Source: Bacillus sp. NP157
GTDB lineage: Bacteria; Pseudomonadota; Gammaproteobacteria; Xanthomonadales; Rhodanobacteraceae
Length of the DNA: 64,000 bases
Reading direction: 5' to 3'
NCBI GenBank assembly: GCA_018889975.1
Contig: CP076546.1
Span: 1,922,001-1,986,000 of the forward strand
Part shown: positions 18,931-27,347 of the stretch, in pieces
Position numbering within the stretch: the first letter of the stretch is position 1
Layout: the number at the start of each line of letters is the position of its first letter
Notes under the pieces: model-generated
Told to the model about the DNA's origin: nothing
The model's database searches: none
Seen by the model: the letters and a program-made list of their open reading frames with translations, nothing else
Translations under genes and position numbers: made by a program

Positions 18931-18994
18931 GTTTCACACAGGTCCCAAAGGCGAAACATGGCCGGATGCGAGGGTGAAACGTCGCTTTTGGGAC
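18931..18994 (+). promoter_or_regulatory. Interleaved inverted repeats upstream of thiolase
   Basis: Two inverted repeats overlap in the order left1-left2-right1-right2. GTTTCAC (18,931-18,937) pairs with GTGAAAC (18,974-18,980); GTCCCAAAGGCGA (18,942-18,954) pairs with TCGCTTTTGGGAC (18,982-18,994), the one mismatch being a G-U wobble in RNA. A GAAAC at 18,953-18,957 could compete for the first arm. This is either a pseudoknot or switching leader RNA for the thiolase (ATG at 19,109), or a multi-site operator for the divergent GlxA regulator. Confidence 0.45.
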
Positions 18995-19108
18995 GATCGT
19001 CTCCCGCATGCATCCCGTAGAGTCGTGTATCCCGTGCCCGATGGCCGACAGTCGCACCCGAAGGCGGCAGCGGCCAGGAGCCGGTTCATGCCTTGCCTCG
19101 GAGCACCC

Positions 19109-20266
19109 ATGTCCACAGCTGTCATCGCCGGCTATGTCCGGACACCCTTCACCTTTGCCCGAAAAGGTGCGCTCGCGTCGGTCCGGCCGGACGATCTCGC
19201 AGCAACATCCATCCGCGGACTCATGCAACGCTCTGGCCTCGACCCTGCGCTCATTGAAGATGTCCTGTTTGGATGCGCGTATCCCGAAGGACCGCAGGGC
19301 GACAACATTGCACGCGTTGCCGCACTGCTTGCGGGAATGCCTGTCAGCGTCCCGGGGGTGACCATGAACCGTTTCTGCGGGTCGTCAATGTATGCTGTCC
19401 ATTGTGCGGCCGGGCAGATCGCAATCGGCGCCGGCGAAGCGTTCATCGCCGGCGGCGTCGAGAGCATGTCGCTCGTCCCGCAAGGCGGACTCAACCCTTC
19501 TCCGAATCCGCTCTTTTCGGTCGCCGAGGGCGACCATCGCCCAATCCCTATCCGGGCGCACATCACCATGGGAGAGACTGCCGAGAACGTCGCGAAACGA
19601 TACGGGATTTCACGACGAGAGCAGGAGCGGTTCGCGTTCGAATCGCAAGCGAAGGCCGCGATGGCGCGGGAAAGTCACCGTCTTGATGACGAATTGGTAC
19701 CGGTTCGCTTGGAGGACGGGACATTCGTCATCCAGGATGGATGCTTGCGTCCCACCACATCGCTCGAGGGGCTCGCGTCCCTCAAGCCCGCATTTGGTGC
19801 CGACGGAACGGTAACCGCTGGGACAGCATCGCCACTGACGGACGGCGCCGCCGCACTTCTCGTGACCTCGGAGGCATTCGCCAACCGTCACGGGCTGACG
19901 GTCCTGGCACGCATCGTGGCAACGGCGGTGACGGGATGTGAACCCGAATACATGGGCATGGGCCCAGTGGATGCAACGCGCAAGGCTCTTGCCCGGGCGG
20001 GGCTGTTGATTCACCACATGGACGTCGTTGAGCTCAATGAGGCGTTCGGGTCCCAGGCGATTGCATGCATGCGCTTACTCGAGCTCGATCCCGGGCGTGT
20101 CAACCTCGACGGAGGGGCAATCGCGCTCGGTCATCCACTGGGGGCCACCGGCGCACGCATCACCGGCAAAGCGGCACAACTTCTGGCACGGGAAGGCGGC
20201 AACTACGCTCTGGCAACACAATGCGTGGGTGGTGGGCAAGGCATCGCAACGATTCTCGCCCGCTAG
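19109..20266 (+). CDS. Acetyl-CoA acyltransferase (thiolase)
   Basis: 385-residue thiolase, the usual length. Active-site Cys90 in TMNRFCGSSMYAVH, the CoA-binding ESMSLVP segment, GHPLGATGAR with the catalytic His and the C-terminal second Cys in CVGGGQG are all present. It may act in beta-oxidation (FadA-like) or acetoacetyl-CoA formation; no 3-hydroxyacyl-CoA dehydrogenase partner is adjacent, so the pathway is undetermined. The chosen start is MSTAVIAGYVRTPF; the upstream in-frame sequence is not thiolase-like. Confidence 0.92.
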   Translation: MSTAVIAGYVRTPFTFARKGALASVRPDDLAATSIRGLMQRSGLDPALIEDVLFGCAYPEGPQGDNIARVAALLAGMPVSVPGVTMNRFCGSSMYAVHCAAGQIAIGAGEAFIAGGVESMSLVPQGGLNPSPNPLFSVAEGDHRPIPIRAHITMGETAENVAKRYGISRREQERFAFESQAKAAMARESHRLDDELVPVRLEDGTFVIQDGCLRPTTSLEGLASLKPAFGADGTVTAGTASPLTDGAAALLVTSEAFANRHGLTVLARIVATAVTGCEPEYMGMGPVDATRKALARAGLLIHHMDVVELNEAFGSQAIACMRLLELDPGRVNLDGGAIALGHPLGATGARITGKAAQLLAREGGNYALATQCVGGGQGIATILAR

Positions 20267-20321
20267 TGCCCGCCATCGGCGCTCCTGGCAACTTGCCAGC
20301 CCCACTCCGATCGCGAAAAAA

Positions 20322-20353
20322 GTGGACTGCAGACATGGCCGACTGCAGTCCAC
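20322..20353. terminator. Terminator-like hairpin after thiolase
   Basis: Perfect 11-bp inverted repeat GTGGACTGCAG / CTGCAGTCCAC with a 10-base loop. It lies 56 bases after the thiolase stop codon and before the convergent FecR gene. An A-run precedes the stem, so it could also serve the opposite strand. Confidence 0.6.
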
Positions 20354-20577
20354 CCAACACCATGGCACCAGGGTCGAACCCGGAAAGAAGCGTATCGACC
20401 CGGGCCACATGGCCTCTTTGCGCGCGCATTCAGACTGCAGAGACTTGGGCGCACCTTGATACTGGCACGGGGGGGGCTTCCCGGATACCTGTCTGGCCTG
20501 GCGTTCGTACTGCGCCCCGCTTGTATAAACGTCAAACGTGGCCCTCACCCTACACCGGCCGATTGAACGCGGTGGTC

Positions 20578-21588
20578 TCAATGGACGCGCGTCCCCTGAC
20601 GTGAGGTGGATTTGGTTGAATAGAGCGTGACCACACCTCCGGCCTCGCGCACCTCGCGTAGCCCCCAGCCAGTTACCAGCGCCCGGACAAGCGTCTCCTG
20701 ATCGCCCGCGCGGAAGCTGCCGCTCACCTCGAGCTCGGCCAACGCCGAATCCCCCAGCTTCACCGACACGGGGGAGTAGCGATTCATTTTTGACAGGAGA
20801 TCTGAGAGCCTCTTACGCCGGAACACCAGTTTCCCCCGTGTCCAGGCAGCCGCTTCGGTCAAATCGAAGGCGCGCGTGTCGCCCATCTGGCCGTCGCTCG
20901 AAACGTTGACCTGTTCACCGGGCCTGAGTGTCCGAGTTTCAGGTTGCGTCGGGCTCGTGATGCTTACCGAACCATCGAGCAGGCTCACCCGAACACCCGC
21001 ATCGTCACGTTCGACCTGGAACGTTGTACCGATGTCATGGATGAGAGTTCCGGACGACCGCACCTCAAACGGGGCGGCTCCCTTGGCTACCGTCAATTCG
21101 ATGCGACCTGATGCAAGGACCACTTCACGCTTTGTGCGACTGATACGCGCAGACGCCCTTGTCCCAGCGTCCATGAGCATTCCAGTGCCGTCTGCGAGGA
21201 TCACGCGATGTATCGATGGCCCACCCGAGTACTGGCGGTCAAGGACATCTACTGCGTCGGAAAACCTCGACACGCTCATTGGCACGGCGAGCAGGAGCAC
21301 AATCGCCGCGGCAGGCAGCGCACGAACGCTTTGCCTGCGGCGCCGTGCCGCCCTGGAGGTTCGCGTCCGGGCCCGGTGGCCGGCGGCCTGCAGAATCGCG
21401 CTTGCACCCAACGACCGAACGCCGAGGTGAAGGTCAAGCGCCGACCTGAACTCCCCAAAACGGTCTGTCCCTCCCGCACACCAGGCCGTGAAGGCGCGTC
21501 GGTCGCCGTCCGTCAACGAACCACGTCCGAGCAAGGCAACCCAGGCTTCCGCCGTGTCTGGATAGCGCGTGGGGCCGTTTCCCATCAT
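20578..21588 (-). CDS. FecR-family anti-sigma/sigma regulator
   Basis: 336 residues. Cytoplasmic N-terminal DUF4880-like segment (AEAWVALLGRGSLTDGDRRAFTAWCAG), one transmembrane helix (about 98-116), then a periplasmic FecR beta domain (LADGTGMLMDAGTRASARIS, GTTFQVERDDAGVRVSLLDGSV) and a C-terminal STN-like region. The start overlaps the sigma-factor stop codon (ATGA), a coupled pair. FecR relays the state of a TonB receptor to FecI, but no receptor gene follows and the only receptor in the window lacks a signalling domain. Confidence 0.88.
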   Translation of the reverse strand: MMGNGPTRYPDTAEAWVALLGRGSLTDGDRRAFTAWCAGGTDRFGEFRSALDLHLGVRSLGASAILQAAGHRARTRTSRAARRRRQSVRALPAAAIVLLLAVPMSVSRFSDAVDVLDRQYSGGPSIHRVILADGTGMLMDAGTRASARISRTKREVVLASGRIELTVAKGAAPFEVRSSGTLIHDIGTTFQVERDDAGVRVSLLDGSVSITSPTQPETRTLRPGEQVNVSSDGQMGDTRAFDLTEAAAWTRGKLVFRRKRLSDLLSKMNRYSPVSVKLGDSALAELEVSGSFRAGDQETLVRALVTGWGLREVREAGGVVTLYSTKSTSRQGTRVH

Positions 21589-22274
21589 GGCCGGAAGGAG
21601 AAGAAAGCGGAGCGGGTGTCGACGTAACGTCGCAGGAGGGCCAGGGCGCGGCTGATGTGCTTTTCGACCGCTTTCACAGAAATTCCGCAGTGTGCGGCGA
21701 CCTCCGCGTAGCTCATGCCTTCGATGCGATTGAGGAGATAGACGTCGCGGCACCGTTCGGGCAGGCGCAACAGCGCTTTTTGAACATCCTCGAGCGCGCG
21801 CACCGTGTCAAGGAAGTGACCTTGCTCAGGGTCCGCTGACGCGAGGAAATCGGCAAAATCATCAACGCGTACGTGGTCATTGGCCCGATGCGAACGGGCG
21901 TGACGTGCCCTGTCGGTCACGGCGTTGCTGGCTATCCGGTACAAAAGGGCGCTCCATGTCTCAGGTGGCTCGCTCCGGTATTTCATGAGCCGCGTGAAGC
22001 TCTCCTGCGCAATGTCCTGGGTGTCTTCCTCCGGAACCAGCCGTTGCCGCAGGAATGCAACCAGATGGCCACGCCGCTCACGCGCGAATGCCTCGAAAGC
22101 ACGGTCATCGCCGCAAGGCGAATCAATCTTCGTCGGTACAGTTCCGCTCACGGCAACCAGCCGCGGAGCGACGCCAGTCAAAACCGCGATCCTTGTTCCA
22201 TGCCGTGCCCACCATTGTCGACGAATTACCCCGCCGTTGCGAAACGGTCCGGCCCTTCCCATGAAACGTGACAC
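21585..22274 (-). CDS. ECF RNA polymerase sigma factor, FecI type
   Basis: Sigma-70 region 2 (FARERRGHLVAFLRQRLV, DTQDIAQESFTRLMKY) and region 4 (ALLRLPERCRDVYLLNRIEG, MSYAEVAAHCGISVKAVEKH) are clear. The frame is open to 22,274, but the first 40-45 residues do not look like sigma factor; a GTG near residue 42 is a likely true start, which I cannot settle. It overlaps fecR by four bases. Likely targets are iron-transport promoters outside this window. Confidence 0.88.
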   Translation of the reverse strand: MSRFMGRAGPFRNGGVIRRQWWARHGTRIAVLTGVAPRLVAVSGTVPTKIDSPCGDDRAFEAFARERRGHLVAFLRQRLVPEEDTQDIAQESFTRLMKYRSEPPETWSALLYRIASNAVTDRARHARSHRANDHVRVDDFADFLASADPEQGHFLDTVRALEDVQKALLRLPERCRDVYLLNRIEGMSYAEVAAHCGISVKAVEKHISRALALLRRYVDTRSAFFSFRP

Positions 22275-22411
22275 GGACCAAAAACCCTACCCTTCGATGG
22301 CACGGCCAGCTGGCTTGTCCGGGGAGCACAGGGTCTCCTCAACCGTCGTACTTGCACGGCGCACGAGTGACGTAGGTCGCCGTTGATCGGAAACATGACG
22401 CGGTGAGCGCT

Positions 22412-23665
22412 TCAGATCACCTGGGATGAAGCTCCCGGCCGGCTCCAGGCGAGCGTCAGGACAGCTGCGACGCCGAGGACGGGAATCATGGAAACGTTAA
22501 GCGTCGTCCAGCCCCAACGTTGCAAGACGGGTCCAGCCGCGAGCGTTGCCAGCGCCGTCGTCGCGTAACGGGCGAATTCAGCCGCGCCCTGCACCTTTGT
22601 CCGCTCTGCCGGGCGGTACGAAAGGGCGAGAAGCGCCGTCCCGCCGACGAACATGAAATTCCAGCCGACACCGAGACACAGCAGTGCCGCGTGAAAGGCG
22701 AAAAGGCTGTGGGAACCCGCTGCGATGGCCGGACACAACGCACTCATCGCGATGCCAGCGAACAGTACAATCGGCAAGCCGAACCGATCGATGAGGCGAC
22801 CTGCGAACAATGACGGCCCATACATACCGACGAGGTGCCACTGGATCACGGACGCGCCATCGTCGACGGAATAGTGCGCACCCATGGTGGCGAGCGGAGC
22901 CGCGGTCATTATGAACATCATGACCACTCCACCGATGACATTGTTGGCGAGCGCCGCAAGCGAGATGGGCGTCAAAAGAATCCTGCCCAGCGGCAGTGTC
23001 CCGGCGTCTTCGCCGGTCTGCGCAGGGATACTCTCGGGCCGGTCGCGGTAGCTGGTGAGGAAAAGGACAGCGGAGACTGCACCAAGAATGGCTACTGCGA
23101 GGTACGAACCGGCAAAAGCAATCGAAAGCCAGTTCCTGCTCCACGCGGCCAGCAGCGGGCCGAGGACTGCGGCGATGACACCGCCGGCAAGCACTGTTGA
23201 GATGGCTCGTGCCTTCGCTCCCGTTGCGACTGAGTCAGCGGCGGCGAGCCGGTAGTACTGCGCGAAGGCCTGGAAGACGCCGACGGCCGCCGTACCGAGG
23301 CAAAAGGACCAGAAATCGGAATGGACAACCGACCACACGCTCAGGCACCCACCTCCAGTACAGACGGCCGCACCAATGACGAAGGCGCGTCTTCTCCCGA
23401 CGCGACGAATCACGAGCGCAGCGAACCATGTGGCTATCGCGCCTGCAACGGTGATCATCGCAAAAGGCAGGGTTGCCAGTGCCTTGTACGGTGCAAGCTG
23501 GTATCCGGTGATCCCCGTCAGTGTCAGATCGATGGCCAATGCGGCCGTAAAAAGCGCCTGCCCCACTGCGAGGACGACAACGTCCCGCCTTGAGCCAGGG
23601 CAAATGGCGACCCACGCACCTGCCGGAGGGGACCGCGCGACCTCGTCTTTCCGTTTGTAAGCCAT
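22412..23665 (-). CDS. Major facilitator superfamily transporter
   Basis: 417 residues with about twelve membrane helices. The loop between helices 2 and 3 reads ALVIRRVGRRRAFVIG, a form of the MFS G-X-X-X-D-R-X-G-R-R motif with the Asp missing, and a second copy GRLIDRFGLPIVLF occurs in the C-terminal half. Substrate unknown. It is divergent from the copper operon beginning at 23,884 and tandem with, but not tightly linked to, the fecI-fecR pair. Confidence 0.88.
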   Translation of the reverse strand: MAYKRKDEVARSPPAGAWVAICPGSRRDVVVLAVGQALFTAALAIDLTLTGITGYQLAPYKALATLPFAMITVAGAIATWFAALVIRRVGRRRAFVIGAAVCTGGGCLSVWSVVHSDFWSFCLGTAAVGVFQAFAQYYRLAAADSVATGAKARAISTVLAGGVIAAVLGPLLAAWSRNWLSIAFAGSYLAVAILGAVSAVLFLTSYRDRPESIPAQTGEDAGTLPLGRILLTPISLAALANNVIGGVVMMFIMTAAPLATMGAHYSVDDGASVIQWHLVGMYGPSLFAGRLIDRFGLPIVLFAGIAMSALCPAIAAGSHSLFAFHAALLCLGVGWNFMFVGGTALLALSYRPAERTKVQGAAEFARYATTALATLAAGPVLQRWGWTTLNVSMIPVLGVAAVLTLAWSRPGASSQVI

Positions 23666-23883
23666 TCGTATCGCGACCTGACGACCGGAATTCGGTGGCC
23701 GAAATTGTCAGCGTGCGACTGCCGGGACTAAAGGACGTCCTTCCCTCGTTTCGCGCCGCGACCAGTCCTTTCATCAACGCGTCCCATGGATGCAGACCGC
23801 CTGCGCGCGGCACCGTGTCACGCGCGCGCTTTGGAAAACAAGGGCATCATGCTCCAGACCATTACCCGCACTGCAAAGGACCC

Positions 23884-24297
23884 ATGCCGCTTCGCCGTCG
23901 GCCATCCCAACGCATCTTTACCGTGCTCGCGTTTTTGGCGATGGGGCTTTTGGTATGCGTGCCTGTCATCTCCCGCGCGGTCAGGACCAGTGCCAACGCA
24001 ATGGGCGCGCCGTCCGCGGAGAATGTTGATGGCATCCCCGCGCTCAGCTTCTGGTGCCACGGCCAGGCCAACCACTCTCCTCAAGCGCGGGACACCGATG
24101 AAGTCGTGGCCCATCCGGGGGACCCTTGTGGCTATTGCAACTTCCTTGCGAACCACCCGGGACTTGCGAGCGTTCCGGCCGTCGTCATGCGACCGCCATC
24201 CGAACAACCCGTCCTGATTCCAACTCCCGTCCCTCACCGTTCCAATCGGCCCGCATGGCAGCTCGCCGTTGCCCCCCGCGGACCACCGCCAGCCTGA
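23884..24297 (+). CDS. DUF2946 family protein, copper operon
   Basis: 137 residues with a single N-terminal hydrophobic segment (IFTVLAFLAMGLLVCVPVIS) and the family signature HPGDPCGYCNFLANHPG near residue 85. Starts a three-gene rightward operon with a Sco-like protein and a PCuAC chaperone, strong evidence for a role in copper handling. It is paralogous to the DUF2946 gene at 6,728. Confidence 0.8.
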   Translation: MPLRRRPSQRIFTVLAFLAMGLLVCVPVISRAVRTSANAMGAPSAENVDGIPALSFWCHGQANHSPQARDTDEVVAHPGDPCGYCNFLANHPGLASVPAVVMRPPSEQPVLIPTPVPHRSNRPAWQLAVAPRGPPPA

Positions 24298-24349
24298 AGA
24301 ACCGCTGCCTCGCCGCTTTGCGGCTTCCTTTTTCTGCCGAGGAACTCTG

Positions 24350-25006
24350 ATGATTCCGCATTCCCGCGCGACCCGCGCGCGCGCGTCCATCCGCTCTTTT
24401 GCCGTGACGCGTTTCGTGCTCCTGATACTGCTCTGCGCATCAACCTGCCTGGTGTCGGCTTGCCAGAAAGAGCTCGCGCCGCAGTGGAAGATGGCCGATG
24501 TCTCGGGCCACCTGCCCGATCTCGCGTTTTCGCTGACCGATGACAATAGCAAGGCGGTGACGGCCGCCGATTACCAAGGACACATCACGCTCCTCTATTT
24601 CGGATATACCCACTGCCCCGACGTCTGTCCACTGACCTTGACGCATCTGCACGTGATTCTCGACCGGATGGGTGCTGCCGCAGATTCGATCCGCATCCTG
24701 TTCGTGTCGGTCGACCCCGCACGTGACACCCCGCAGGTCATGCACGAGTACGTGCACGCGTTCGACAAGCGTGCGGTCGGCCTGTCTGGCCCAGACAGCG
24801 AACTCGAGGCCCTCGTCAAACGCTACCGTGCGTCGTACACCCGCGACCCGCCCAAAGCGGATGGTAGCTACGAAGTCGACCACAGCCCGACGGTCTACGT
24901 GTTCGACGCGAAGGGCCGGGCCCGCCTCATCGCGACCCCGAAGTCGACCCCGGATGATGTCGTTCATGACCTGACCCTGATGACCACCCTGGAGAATGCC
25001 CGATGA
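24350..25006 (+). CDS. SCO1/SenC copper-delivery lipoprotein
   Basis: 218 residues. A lipoprotein signal with lipobox LVSAC (Cys38) anchors a thioredoxin-fold domain with the copper motif CPDVC (Cys89 and Cys93) in YFGYTHCPDVCPLTL, and the conserved His in YEVDHSPTVYVFD. Sco proteins deliver copper to, or reduce, the Cu-A site of cytochrome c oxidase, together with PCuAC, whose gene overlaps the stop codon here (ATGA). The start lies 52 bases after the DUF2946 stop codon. Confidence 0.93.
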   Translation: MIPHSRATRARASIRSFAVTRFVLLILLCASTCLVSACQKELAPQWKMADVSGHLPDLAFSLTDDNSKAVTAADYQGHITLLYFGYTHCPDVCPLTLTHLHVILDRMGAAADSIRILFVSVDPARDTPQVMHEYVHAFDKRAVGLSGPDSELEALVKRYRASYTRDPPKADGSYEVDHSPTVYVFDAKGRARLIATPKSTPDDVVHDLTLMTTLENAR

Positions 25007-25446
25007 AGCGACGCATGATTGCTCTCGCCTTGCTCTTGTTCACCCTCGTCGCCCATGGCGCCGAACCTGCCGTCCATGCGGAAAACGGGTGGCTGCGATT
25101 GCTGCCCGGTTCGCTTCCGGCAGGTGGGTACCTCACCCTGATCAATGCGACTCCGAAGGAGGTCAGCATCACGGGCGTCCGTAGCCCTGACTACAAGGAG
25201 GCGATGCTGCACCGTAGTTCGGAGAACAATGGAATGGCGCATATGGCAATGGTTGATTCCGTTCCCGTGCCTGCGCGAGGCAGTGTCGTGTTTTCCCCAG
25301 GCGGGTACCATGTGATGCTAAGCAAGCCTACGCGTTCGCTCAAAGTGGCTGACACGGTAGTGCTCGAACTCATGCTCTCGGACGGAGCGAGCCTTCGTGT
25401 CCCGCTTCGCGTCGTGCCTGCAAACGCCAGCGGCCCGAACGGCTGA
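25003..25446 (+). CDS. PCuAC periplasmic copper chaperone
   Basis: 147 residues with a cleavable signal peptide (to about Ala20) and the PCuAC beta-barrel. The copper-binding His/Met set is visible in MLHRSSENNGMAHMAMV and in a later SPGGYHVMLSKP segment. It hands Cu(I) to Sco or to oxidase subunit II. Start codon overlaps the Sco stop codon. A strong hairpin follows the gene. Confidence 0.92.
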   Translation: MKRRMIALALLLFTLVAHGAEPAVHAENGWLRLLPGSLPAGGYLTLINATPKEVSITGVRSPDYKEAMLHRSSENNGMAHMAMVDSVPVPARGSVVFSPGGYHVMLSKPTRSLKVADTVVLELMLSDGASLRVPLRVVPANASGPNG

Positions 25447-25453
25447 AGTGGCT

Positions 25454-25483
25454 GGCCGGGAGCCTAAATCGGTGCTCCCGGCC
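25454..25483 (+). terminator. Terminator-like hairpin after copper operon
   Basis: Perfect 10-bp GC-rich stem GGCCGGGAGC / GCTCCCGGCC with a 10-base loop, 7 bases after the PCuAC stop codon. No T-tract. It also marks the left border of the accessory island. Confidence 0.7.
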
Positions 25484-25560
25484 CTCGCTCATTGGATCAA
25501 CGGCACGCTGACCCCAATGGAGCTTTCGCGGTGGTGCATAGCCAACCGTAGTCGGTACTG

Positions 25561-26538
25561 TCATCGCGTCTTTCGGAATGGAGTCGTCGAGCCCCTCACC
25601 CGGTCCACCAGGTGTTCTTGGTTGAGCACATGCAACATGCGTTGAAAGGACGCGACCGCCAGCGGGCTCGATACCGTCGGCCCGCACAGGATGGCTTCTA
25701 TGCTGGCGTCCATGTTGAACCCCTCATCGATGACGCCGCTCAAGGGTTCCAACCGAAGCTTGAGCTTGGGCTCAATGCCGAAGGCGCCGTGATGGTATCC
25801 GAACATGGCTTTGAGTCGTCCATCCGGGTCGTTCTCAGGCAAATACGCCAATCGCCATTCGTTTTCTTCCGCGAAGCCTCGATGCTTGGTAAATACCGAA
25901 AATGCCTTCAGCCGCCAAATGTAGTGATAAGCCGCCGTCGACAAGTCGGCCAAGCTGGTGGCATGCGCGGCGATGAGCGATGCCAGCTGTGTGACCTTGC
26001 CCCGCACCCATTGCTCGCGCTGTTCGTCGGTGATGTATTCCACCCGGCTAATTACCAGAGGAGAGCTGCCCGGCTCGACATCGGGAAATTGGGTCGTGTC
26101 GAAGATGAGCGCCGCACCGCTGCCTTCGGCCGAATAGGCGCGCCACATCGAAAGGCGTCCATCAGGCACCGTGTCATCGTGCAACGAAAAGCAGGCGATA
26201 TAGGTATCCATCGCGTAGCTGTTGCTGAACTTCTCAAACAGTTCGGTGAACGCGCTGATGAGGAACAGATGATCTTCGGCAACTTTACAGGCCGCCTTCA
26301 ACTCCGGGCTTTCGTAGAACAGCCGCGCGCCCAGGTTGAGGCCGGCGCGCATCTCTTGGTGGTCGTTCATGTAAAGCGGGTTGGACAGCCACAGTTGACG
26401 CCCCACCAGAATCGATTCCAGCGTTTGCAGGGTGGTGTAGTGAGCCAGTTTCGGCCGCATCGTGGGGTAATTGCTGGTCCGGTCAAAATCCTCCCACAAC
26501 GCATCCATTGCAGTCTCGAAAGCGGTATTGTCTTCCAT
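25561..26538 (-). CDS. DUF2971 domain protein
   Basis: 325 residues. Family features include KLAHYTTLQTLESILVGRQL, the NDHQEM segment (the usual N-D-x-x-E), a cysteine-phenylalanine turn (IACFSLHDD) and MWRAYSAEGSGAALIFD. DUF2971 proteins are of unknown biochemistry and are common in defence and mobile islands. First gene of the accessory region. Start chosen at MEDNTAF; the upstream in-frame residues overlap the divergent gene. Confidence 0.8.
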   Translation of the reverse strand: MEDNTAFETAMDALWEDFDRTSNYPTMRPKLAHYTTLQTLESILVGRQLWLSNPLYMNDHQEMRAGLNLGARLFYESPELKAACKVAEDHLFLISAFTELFEKFSNSYAMDTYIACFSLHDDTVPDGRLSMWRAYSAEGSGAALIFDTTQFPDVEPGSSPLVISRVEYITDEQREQWVRGKVTQLASLIAAHATSLADLSTAAYHYIWRLKAFSVFTKHRGFAEENEWRLAYLPENDPDGRLKAMFGYHHGAFGIEPKLKLRLEPLSGVIDEGFNMDASIEAILCGPTVSSPLAVASFQRMLHVLNQEHLVDRVRGSTTPFRKTR

Positions 26539-26554
26539 GGAATCACCCCGGTGT

Positions 26555-27289
26555 ATGGATGGCGGCATCGTAGCAGCGAGTGCGGCTCGTGGCGCTTGGT
26601 CTCCCGGCGGATGCTCAGTCCAAGCAGGATCCTGGGACCCCAACCCTCAGGTCGACCGGTTCGTGGCCGTCTTGCTGGACCTCGCCGATCACCTGTCAGC
26701 GCTTACCGGGGCCGCCGGTGAAACCGTCGATGCAAAAGACATCAGCAACCTTTCCCGCGCACGGGTCCGGGCAGATGGCTGGGGGGATGACCGGATGCTC
26801 AGGCGCCTCGCCCGGGTGGCCCCCGTTGACCTGGATGAGCAGGCCTTTCTCGCTCGCTGCAAGGTCCTCCACGAGCGTGTGCAGGCCATCCCGAAAGGAG
26901 TCCTCAAACGCATCCTTCGCGCGATGGGTGTGCCGCCCGAGGCCATGAGGGACCTTGGCAGCCTGAAACTCCTCCAGGCGCTGACCAACGTCGTCAGGCA
27001 AAAGAACCGCGACCTCGAATCGGTTGCCGACGCCCTCCCCACCGAGGTCATCCCCGACGGGTGGAACGAACAAAACGACATGCTCGCTCCATTGTTCGTC
27101 CTCAATGACCTGAGGATCGCCGATGCGCACGTCACCCCCGGTGACGCCCTGGTCCATCTCCGGCGACTCGGTTTCGACCTTGCAGGCGTCAACGACGGCC
27201 ATGGCGTGGCATTCGACCTCGTCCTCGACAAGACCGTGGAGTCGCTCGGTTCCATTGAAGGCGAACTCCGGCGCTTCACCCGGCGCTGA
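26555..27289 (+). CDS. Hypothetical protein, possibly 5'-truncated
   Basis: Protein-like sequence is convincing only from about base 26,640 onward (VDRFVAVLLDLADHLSAL to the end), with no good ribosome site before it; the ATG at 26,555 is a weak choice. Mostly helical. Near the C-terminus it reads MLAPLFVLNDLRIADAHV, which resembles the R-X4-6-H helix ends of HEPN-like domains (Arg, four residues, His). The start overlaps the divergent promoter of the DUF2971 gene, so this may be the C-terminal remnant of a larger gene. No function assigned. Confidence 0.4.
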   Translation: MDGGIVAASAARGAWSPGGCSVQAGSWDPNPQVDRFVAVLLDLADHLSALTGAAGETVDAKDISNLSRARVRADGWGDDRMLRRLARVAPVDLDEQAFLARCKVLHERVQAIPKGVLKRILRAMGVPPEAMRDLGSLKLLQALTNVVRQKNRDLESVADALPTEVIPDGWNEQNDMLAPLFVLNDLRIADAHVTPGDALVHLRRLGFDLAGVNDGHGVAFDLVLDKTVESLGSIEGELRRFTRR

Positions 27290-27347
27290 GGGTGCATTGC
27301 CCCCACCCGTCCCGGCCGCGGTGGAAGACCGCCTCCGCGCAGGACGG

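Noticed and set aside
20385-20400. tRNA T-arm-like GGGTCGAACCC after the thiolase terminator
   Set aside because: No matching acceptor, D-arm or anticodon arm can be folded around it.
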